This document shows, one piece after another, positions 42,173 to 48,331 of a DNA stretch of 48,331 bases. This DNA comes from an uncultured Saprospiraceae bacterium. Its GTDB lineage: Bacteria; Bacteroidota; Bacteroidia; Chitinophagales; Saprospiraceae. Location: NCBI GenBank assembly GCA_937930025.1, contig CALGJW010000060.1:1-48331 (forward strand). Reading direction: 5' to 3'. Position numbers and translations under genes: made by a program. Under the pieces are notes generated by a model that saw only the letters and a list, made by a program, of their open reading frames with translations, was not told the DNA's origin and did no database searches. Each line of letters begins with the position of its first letter. Position 1 is the first letter of the stretch.

Positions 42173-45100
42173 TTAGGTGTTTCGACGGTATTGTCCACCA
42201 ACGGCGAATAATGAATTTGTTATTTGTCCCAATGAACAATGTTTCCCGACTTCCATCAATTGCTCAAATGTGTTTTCATTGGCAATTGCGGCTCGTTGTA
42301 ATTCCTTTAAAAGTTTTTCTGCATTGGCTTTTTTAGCCTCATGCAAATACTCAAGGGTTTTTATTTGATCCAGCTTCTCTTCCTCTGTGGCTCTAATCAC
42401 TTCTTTTGGAATAACTGTTGGACTGCCATCTTTGCTTAAGAAAGTATTCACACCAATAATTGGAAATTCACCTGAATGCTTCAGTGTTTCGTAATGCAAA
42501 CTTTCATCTTGGATCTTTGAACGTTGGTAGGTTCCTTCCATGGCCCCTAGGACACCTCCTCTCTCCGTTAGTCTATCAAATTCAAGTAATACTGCTTCTT
42601 CAACTAGTTCAGTCAACTCATCTATGATGAATGCCCCTTGTAAAGGGTTTTCATTTTTAGAAAGCCCAAGTTCGTGGTTGATGATCATTTGAATTGCAAC
42701 CGCTCTTCGCACCGATTCTTCTGTGGGTGTGGTGATCGCCTCATCATAAGCGTTCGTATGCAATGAATTGCAATTGTCATAAATAGCATACAAAGCTTGA
42801 AGCGTCGTTCGAATATCGTTGAAGGAAATTTCCTGAGCATGAAGCGACCGGCCTGAGGTTTGAATATGATATTTTAATTTCTGAGATCGATCGTTGGCGC
42901 CATATTTTTCCCGCATAGCTTTTGACCATATTCTTCTTGCAACTCTTCCAATCACCGCATATTCTGGATCCACACCATTTGAGAAAAAGAAGGATAAATT
43001 TGGTGCAAAGTCATCTATATTCATTCCTCTGCTCAAATAATACTCTACGAAAGTAAAGCCATTTGACAGAGTAAAAGCCAATTGAGAAATTGGGTTTGCT
43101 CCTGCCTCTGCAATATGATAGCCAGAAATTGAAACGGAATAAAAATTCCGAACCTTCTGGTCGATGAAGTACTGTTGAACATCACCCATTAATCGGAGGG
43201 AGAATTCTGTTGAAAAAATACAAGTGTTTTGTGCTTGGTCTTCTTTTAAGATATCTGCCTGTACAGTTCCTCTGACGCTATTCAATGCATGCGCTTTTCT
43301 TTCTTCATAGATGGCTGGTTCCAAGATTTGGTCTCCAGTGATACCAAGCAACATTAAGCCTAAGCCATTATTCCCCTCTGGCAAGTCGCCTCGATATTTT
43401 GGTCGTTGGAGATTGTTGTCATCGTAAATAGCTTTCAGCTTTTGCTCAACTAAATCTTGAAGATCATTTTTGATGATATATTTTTCACATTGTTGATCTA
43501 TGGCTGCATTCATAAAAAAGGCACAGATCGTTGCGGCGGGTCCATTGATAGTCATAGAAACGGAAGTAGACTTTTCGCATAGGTCAAAACCAGAATACAA
43601 TTTCTTGGCATCATCTAAACAGCAAATACTTACACCTGAATTGCCAATCTTTCCGTAAATATCAGGTCTATGATCTGGATCTTCTCCATACAAAGTAACC
43701 GAATCAAATGCGGTGGATAAGCGATTCGCAGGCATATCAGCGCTTAAATAATGAAAGCGTCGATTAGTTCTTTCCGGTCCACCTTCCCCTGCAAACATCC
43801 TAGTTGGATCTTCTCCTTTTCTTTTGAAAGGAAATACTCCTGCTGTGTAAGGAAATTCTCCTGGAACATTTTCTTGTAAAGACCATCTAAGAATCTCTCC
43901 CCAATCTTTATACCTCGGAAGCACCACTCTTGGAATTCTCGAATGAGAAAGGGAAGTTGAAAAAGTAGGGACCCGAATCTCTTTCGATCTTACTTTGTAA
44001 ACATATTCATCTGCTGTATAGGCTTCCTTTTTCTCTTGCCAATTATCAAGAATTCTTTGGCAACGGCCATCCAAGTCTAACTTGCGTTCATCATAAGCTT
44101 TCGTTAGTTCTGCAGCTAGAGGATGATCAGGGTTCGATTTTTGAAAATGATCTATGGAAGTTTTAAGTCCAAATAGTTCTCTCGCGATTCCTACTTGTTG
44201 ATCTACCCATCGATCATACTGACGATTATTTTCTGAAATTTCAGAAAGGTATCTCGTTCGTTCTGGTGGGATGATATATATTTTTTCAGAGACAGCAGCA
44301 TCTGTTCCAAATGTTGAACTTAACTTTGCGCCTGTTTTTTCAACAATTTTATTCATCAACATACGATACAATGTGTTTGTACCCGGGTCATTAAATTGAG
44401 AGGCAATAGTGCCAAAAACAGGCATGTCCTCCATGGGTACTTCCCAAAGTTGATGATTTCTCAAGTATTGTTTTTTGACATCTCTTAAAGCATCCAATGC
44501 TCCACGTTTGTCAAATTTATTGATAGCAATCATGTCGGCGAAATCCAACATGTCTATTTTTTCTAATTGAGTTGCTGCGCCATACTCAGGAGTCATTACA
44601 TAAAGGGAGGTGTCAGAGTGGTCTACAATTTCTGTATCCGATTGCCCTATACCAGAAGTTTCTAAAATGACTAAATCAAAGTTTGCGGCTTTTAAAATAT
44701 CCACAGCTGCTTGCACATATTTGGAAAGTGCCAAGTTGGATTGTCGCGTAGCAAGAGAACGCATGTAAACCCTGTCCTTGGCTAAGGAAGGACTAATCGC
44801 GTTCATGCGGATGCGATCGCCAAGTAAAGCTCCACCAGTTTTTCTTTTAGACGGATCCACAGAAATAATGGCGATTGTTTTATCCTCAAAGTCCAATAAG
44901 AAACGACGAACTAATTCATCAACCAATGATGATTTTCCAGCACCCCCTGTTCCAGTAATTCCTAAAACAGGAATGATTTTTTTACTGACCTTTTTTTGAA
45001 GCTCAGCTAACCATTCGGCATTTTCTTCCGGATAGTTTTCCACTGCAGAAATCATTCTTGCAATGGCTCGCTTATCTCCTTTAAGGAAGTTCGTAAGCTC

Positions 45101-45559
45101 TCCGTTCAAGTTTTGACCTAGTGGAAAATCGCATTGTTTCAGCACATCGTTGATCATTCCTTGAAGCCCCATTTTACGGCCATCGTCAGGAGAATATATT
45201 CTTGCAATTCCATAGGATTGTAAGTCAGCAATCTCAGTAGGTAAGATTGTCCCGCCACCTCCACCAAAGATTTTGATATGCCCGGCCCCTTGTTCTTTTA
45301 AGAGGTCATACATGTATTTGAAAAACTCATTATGGCCACCTTGATAGGAAGTTAACGCTATACCCTGAACATCTTCCTGAACAGCGGTATTCACAATTTC
45401 TTGAACAGATCGATTATGTCCCAGATGGATGACTTCCGCGCCACTGCTCTGCATAATTCTCCGCATGATGTTTATAGCGGCGTCATGCCCATCAAATAGT
45501 GAAGCGGCTGTTACGATTCGCACCTTATTTATAGGTTGGTATGGAGCGATTTTTTCCAT
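42173..45559 (-). CDS. icmF: Fused isobutyryl-CoA mutase (IcmF)
   Basis: Product of 1128 residues with the IcmF domain order. An N-terminal adenosylcobalamin-binding domain has [14 protein letters not shown] (lower axial His25). A MeaB-like G-protein chaperone domain follows, with P-loop GTGGAGKS (203-210), a later switch region and NKFDKRG. A C-terminal mutase barrel carries [40 protein letters not shown] and [20 protein letters not shown]. The fusion interconverts isobutyryl-CoA and n-butyryl-CoA, with the G-domain guarding cofactor loading. The VFPFKR segment is the IcmF type rather than the methylmalonyl-CoA mutase type, though specificity needs testing. The full length looks intact. A plausible promoter lies upstream. 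Confidence 0.93.
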   Translation of the reverse strand: MEKIAPYQPINKVRIVTAASLFDGHDAAINIMRRIMQSSGAEVIHLGHNRSVQEIVNTAVQEDVQGIALTSYQGGHNEFFKYMYDLLKEQGAGHIKIFGGGGGTILPTEIADLQSYGIARIYSPDDGRKMGLQGMINDVLKQCDFPLGQNLNGELTNFLKGDKRAIARMISAVENYPEENAEWLAELQKKVSKKIIPVLGITGTGGAGKSSLVDELVRRFLLDFEDKTIAIISVDPSKRKTGGALLGDRIRMNAISPSLAKDRVYMRSLATRQSNLALSKYVQAAVDILKAANFDLVILETSGIGQSDTEIVDHSDTSLYVMTPEYGAATQLEKIDMLDFADMIAINKFDKRGALDALRDVKKQYLRNHQLWEVPMEDMPVFGTIASQFNDPGTNTLYRMLMNKIVEKTGAKLSSTFGTDAAVSEKIYIIPPERTRYLSEISENNRQYDRWVDQQVGIARELFGLKTSIDHFQKSNPDHPLAAELTKAYDERKLDLDGRCQRILDNWQEKKEAYTADEYVYKVRSKEIRVPTFSTSLSHSRIPRVVLPRYKDWGEILRWSLQENVPGEFPYTAGVFPFKRKGEDPTRMFAGEGGPERTNRRFHYLSADMPANRLSTAFDSVTLYGEDPDHRPDIYGKIGNSGVSICCLDDAKKLYSGFDLCEKSTSVSMTINGPAATICAFFMNAAIDQQCEKYIIKNDLQDLVEQKLKAIYDDNNLQRPKYRGDLPEGNNGLGLMLLGITGDQILEPAIYEERKAHALNSVRGTVQADILKEDQAQNTCIFSTEFSLRLMGDVQQYFIDQKVRNFYSVSISGYHIAEAGANPISQLAFTLSNGFTFVEYYLSRGMNIDDFAPNLSFFFSNGVDPEYAVIGRVARRIWSKAMREKYGANDRSQKLKYHIQTSGRSLHAQEISFNDIRTTLQALYAIYDNCNSLHTNAYDEAITTPTEESVRRAVAIQMIINHELGLSKNENPLQGAFIIDELTELVEEAVLLEFDRLTERGGVLGAMEGTYQRSKIQDESLHYETLKHSGEFPIIGVNTFLSKDGSPTVIPKEVIRATEEEKLDQIKTLEYLHEAKKANAEKLLKELQRAAIANENTFEQLMEVGKHCSLGQITNSLFAVGGQYRRNT

Positions 45560-45592
45560 ATAGGAATTTGATTTTGGTTAGGACTGAGGGTG

Positions 45593-45621
45593 CAAAGATA
45601 AGGAAAAGAGAGGGGAGCAAA
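45593..45621 (-). promoter_or_regulatory. Putative Bacteroidota promoter for icmF
   Basis: On the minus strand TATCTTTG (45593-45600) matches TAnnTTTG, with TTTG (45618-45621) 17 bases upstream, near the spacing of the -33 element. The predicted leader to the ATG at 45559 is about 27 bases. Confidence 0.55.
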
Positions 45622-45708
45622 GAGAATTTAAGGCAGCTAGTGCTATTCAAACAGGTTAGTCGAAAGATTCAACTATAATCGACTGGTTGACTGGAGCAAG
45701 GAGGTTTG

Positions 45709-46794
45709 TTAGGCACGTTTTAATTGCATGCTAACTTCAATTCTATTGTTTAAAAGCCTATTTGCAGGGCTTTTATTTGGTTTCAAAGGGTAGTCTTCGC
45801 CAAGACCAAGAATCTTTAACCTGTCGTTTGAAATGCCTTTAGATTCCAAATAGTCAGCTATGCTTTGAGTTCGTTTCTGAGATTTTGCCAAATTGGCCGC
45901 TTTACTTCCAGAATCGTCCGTATGTCCCTCAATGACTAGATAATACTCCGGGTAGGAATTCATCAACCTTATGAGATTGTTTAGTTCTGATAATTCTGTA
46001 GGTGTTAACTTATCATTTTCATCGAATGTTACCTCCTTTAACCGATAACGTTCTGATGCAAGGATAGCTTGCTTTGTTTGATAACTAAAAGATGCCACTT
46101 CTAAGAAATCCGACTTTGTAATACATACTTGATGGCGATTATGTTCTCCTCCTGTGGCAGAGGTAAAGCCCCAATAAACCTTCGAATCTCCTCCAAAAAT
46201 AGTTTTGATCAAATCTACTCTTTGAGAGATCCTATTGCTTTCTCCAAAATGAAAGTTTAAAATTTTGGTTGCTGGATTCCATTCTACTTTCACTTTATGT
46301 GCGGCACAATTTTCAACATTTGCTTTTGATGGGATAAGGGGAATTGGTTCTGTTAGCGCTGAACCATGGTACGGGTTTCCATTGATCATCAAAGCCACAT
46401 GATCATATTCGGGATCGTTGAGGTGAAAATTTTGATAGGTATCCATTTCAATTCCTAGCGAAGGTCTTAATCCACCAAACCCCATTCCTTCTCCCTGGAA
46501 ACCTGTTTGAAGTATGGGATGGAAAATGAAGACAATACCATCGGCACCGTAGTCATCACAACCAAAGTATAATTCCAATTCCATAGAGAAACTTTCATTT
46601 AAGTCAATTTGGTTTCTATACCAAACGGCTCCTCCTTTCCATATAGTTGCAGGTGTTAATTCGAAACATTGGGAACCTGCTTTTTTTGCGTCGCCGGTTA
46701 GAATGAATTCTTTTAGATCGGTAATTTCTGACTGACCAATCAATAAAATAGGAAAGGCTAATAAGAATAAGACAATGGAAATTGGGGATTTCAT
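45709..46794 (-). CDS. Secreted L-type lectin-like protein fused to an OmpA C-terminal domain
   Basis: Product of 361 residues from the ATG at 46794 (signal peptide MKSPISIVLFLLAFPILLIG); an upstream frame to 46887 is not signal-like. Residues about 25-245 form a bacterial L-type lectin-like beta-sandwich (WKGGAVWYRNQIDLNESFSM, GADGIVFIFH, GLRPSLGIEMDTYQNF, VKVEWNPATKILNFHF). The C-terminal 100 residues are an OmpA-like peptidoglycan-binding domain (YYLVIEGHTDDSGSKAANLA then KSQKRTQSIADYL and NRLLNNRIEV). There is no beta-barrel, so the protein is periplasmic or lies at the inner face of the outer membrane, attached to peptidoglycan. Ligand unknown. It lies between icmF and a T9SS protein gene. 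Confidence 0.85.
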   Translation of the reverse strand: MKSPISIVLFLLAFPILLIGQSEITDLKEFILTGDAKKAGSQCFELTPATIWKGGAVWYRNQIDLNESFSMELELYFGCDDYGADGIVFIFHPILQTGFQGEGMGFGGLRPSLGIEMDTYQNFHLNDPEYDHVALMINGNPYHGSALTEPIPLIPSKANVENCAAHKVKVEWNPATKILNFHFGESNRISQRVDLIKTIFGGDSKVYWGFTSATGGEHNRHQVCITKSDFLEVASFSYQTKQAILASERYRLKEVTFDENDKLTPTELSELNNLIRLMNSYPEYYLVIEGHTDDSGSKAANLAKSQKRTQSIADYLESKGISNDRLKILGLGEDYPLKPNKSPANRLLNNRIEVSMQLKRA

Positions 46795-46996
46795 GTAATG
46801 AAAATAGAAAGAAGAAAATAGAAGCCCTATGAATTCAATGTATTTAACTTTTTGGGGATAAAATTTGGTTCTAGAAGCCCTAATCATTGTGTAGCTTCAA
46901 CCTAATTTTCCATTAAGGTTAAAATTTCAAGATTCAATGGGTAGGATGGATATTATACCAAACCTCAGCTCTTCTCTATTTTTTCAGAGTAGTCTT

Positions 46997-48331
46997 TTAT
47001 TCAACCACAACAACCTTTCCAAGCAAATTTTCTTGTAGACTAGATACGCCATATAAAAAGTAAATTCCTGCAGATAATTGTGTAGTTGAAATCTGATTTG
47101 CATTATAAACTTCTAGAACTTTCTTTCCAAGTTGATCGATCAAAGTTCCAGTTATTACTTCTTCTCCAAAAGACAATGTTTTACCTTGTTGAATCGGGTT
47201 CGGGAAAAAATTCAGACTTCTTGTCAAAGTCAAGTCATTAATGCCTGTGATATTTTCAAGATCTGAAATTTTAATAAACTTCAAATCATTATTTTCTTCG
47301 GGAATAGTATTGGTACCCGTTCCGATGATTAACAACTCATCGCTGCCAATCAATTTAATTTGCTCCGCATTACTATCTCTATCGTCTCCTAAATTATGTC
47401 GGGAAATTTCTGTGCCCTCCATGTCCAAAATCAGGAGCATTATATCGAAAACATCTGAAGAAGTTGTACAAAGGAGAAAAATCAAATCATTGTGAACAAT
47501 TACATCTTTACCAAAAAGAGAATTATCATTATCAAATGATTTTTGAAAAATTACATTTCCAAGATTGTCAAACTTTGTGATTGTTGCAGAGTAGATAGAA
47601 GTTGAGGCATCCTGTTTAGCGCCAGCCACAAGCAATTCTCCTGATCCTAGTTCAAAAACATCTCTAAAAACAGAATTATAAGAATCCTCTAATGTTGTTT
47701 CCCATTCGACGTTCCCATTTTCAGAAATTTTGTATAAAATTCCATTTGAACTATTGTCGTTATCGGAAATTTTGGCACCAGTAACGAATATTTTTCCATT
47801 TTGGGATTTATAACCTCTTTTTGTAATAATTCTATGAATTGGGTCTGCCAAAATAGTTTCCCATAAAAGATTTCCATCAAAATCAAACATGATAATTGCT
47901 GTATTAAGAAAGGAATAACTTGTAACTAATATTTTTTCATCCACAAGAACTAAACTTCCATTAGCAGAATCATTTTTGATTATTTTAGTCCAAAGAATAT
48001 TTAACTCGGTATCTAATTTAACTAATTCATATTCAAGATCTACTCCATTTTCCCCCAAGAAGAAAATATCACCTTGAGGGGACTGCAATACATCTATGGC
48101 CCTATTCTTTATAGTATTCCCAAAAGTTCTTGTAGTCAGAATATTTCCGTTCGCATCTAACTTCATAATTTGATATGCACCAAAGTCGTTACTGTCGTCT
48201 AGCAAGGTATTGGCGACTAAGATTTCATTATCTGAAGTAACACTGAAAGCATTTATCCGCTCTAATTCGGAGTCCCCTACAAATTTAATATCGAAGGTTT
48301 GAGCATATGTAAATAAAGAGGTAAAAAATAT
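46997..48331 (-). CDS. Secreted repeat (propeller-like) protein with T9SS sorting domain, cut by the window edge
   Basis: Minus-strand frame of about 444 codons open to the right edge. The extreme residues (FFTSLFTYAQ) are the end of a signal peptide, so only a short 5' piece is missing. The body repeats a blade of about 50 residues, seen as LDANGNILTTRTFGN, LDTELNILWTKIIKN, FDFDGNLLWETILAD, ISENGNVEWETTLED and FDNLGNVIFQKSFDN, each with a DG/NGN-LW-type core. The repeats resemble beta-propeller or sorting-associated repeat proteins. The C-terminal 75 residues are a type A sorting domain (FFPNPIQQGKTLSF ... GIYFLYGVSS). Function is unknown. Confidence 0.82.
   Translation of the reverse strand: MFFTSLFTYAQTFDIKFVGDSELERINAFSVTSDNEILVANTLLDDSNDFGAYQIMKLDANGNILTTRTFGNTIKNRAIDVLQSPQGDIFFLGENGVDLEYELVKLDTELNILWTKIIKNDSANGSLVLVDEKILVTSYSFLNTAIIMFDFDGNLLWETILADPIHRIITKRGYKSQNGKIFVTGAKISDNDNSSNGILYKISENGNVEWETTLEDSYNSVFRDVFELGSGELLVAGAKQDASTSIYSATITKFDNLGNVIFQKSFDNDNSLFGKDVIVHNDLIFLLCTTSSDVFDIMLLILDMEGTEISRHNLGDDRDSNAEQIKLIGSDELLIIGTGTNTIPEENNDLKFIKISDLENITGINDLTLTRSLNFFPNPIQQGKTLSFGEEVITGTLIDQLGKKVLEVYNANQISTTQLSAGIYFLYGVSSLQENLLGKVVVVE

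Noticed and set aside
42162-42177. CCTAA-AAACTA-TTAGG between rhlE and icmF as a bidirectional terminator
   Set aside because: Short AT-rich stem, overlapping the icmF stop, with no T-run on either side.

Overview
The window looks like the chromosome of a member of the Bacteroidota, most likely a Saprospiria/Lewinella-like lineage. The evidence is seven proteins ending in type A type-IX-secretion (T9SS) sorting domains, one CHU_C (gliding-motility-type, type B) C-terminus, a DUF1800/DUF1501 pair, a Bacteroidota-style lptC/CorC neighbourhood, few Shine-Dalgarno sites, and several promoters resembling TAnnTTTG. No rRNA, tRNA, insertion sequence or CRISPR array was seen, and no gene-free stretch exceeds 300 bases.

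Layout. Positions 1-9930 hold the 3' end of fdhD, a translationally coupled membrane protein, a secreted M43 metalloprotease, a tandem pair of paralogous secreted proteins, and a formate-dehydrogenase-like molybdoenzyme of the FdhF/YdeP type, the likely client of FdhD. Positions 9971-11584 hold a split-HipA (HipBST-like) toxin-antitoxin operon behind four operator-like palindromes spaced exactly 40 bp apart. A minus-strand WYL-regulator/SRPBCC/DUF6157 cluster follows (11661-13294). Next come a seven-haem lipoprotein with TPRs, divergent from hemA (13314-16643), and then a hypothetical lipoprotein, a CxxCH/T9SS protein, a PlsC-like acyltransferase, a CotH-domain protein and an inositol monophosphatase (16659-22774).

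The centre carries a metallophosphoesterase with a two-gene TRAP permease lacking a binding protein (22917-25515), and a sigma/anti-sigma/periplasmic sensor operon (25521-27029). A large SprB/CHU_C adhesin-like protein and an envelope cluster (lptC, CNNM/CorC protein, membrane patatin) run from 27251 to 33437. The remainder holds a secreted beta-propeller, a thioredoxin-like protein, a SpoU-type RNA methyltransferase, a mercaptopyruvate sulfurtransferase, DUF1800/DUF1501, an RhlE-type RNA helicase, fused isobutyryl-CoA mutase (icmF), a lectin-OmpA fusion and a secreted repeat protein cut by the window end.

The most interesting signals are regulatory. Terminator-like hairpins are embedded in the signal-peptide codons of both tandem paralogs (4301-4346 and 5920-5967), with pair-preserving changes between copies. 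The hipBST operator array has a strict 40-bp period. A perfect triple 11-bp repeat lies inside the protease signal peptide (1764-1796), where a copy-number change would shift the frame. All assignments come from reading motifs by eye; no database search was run.
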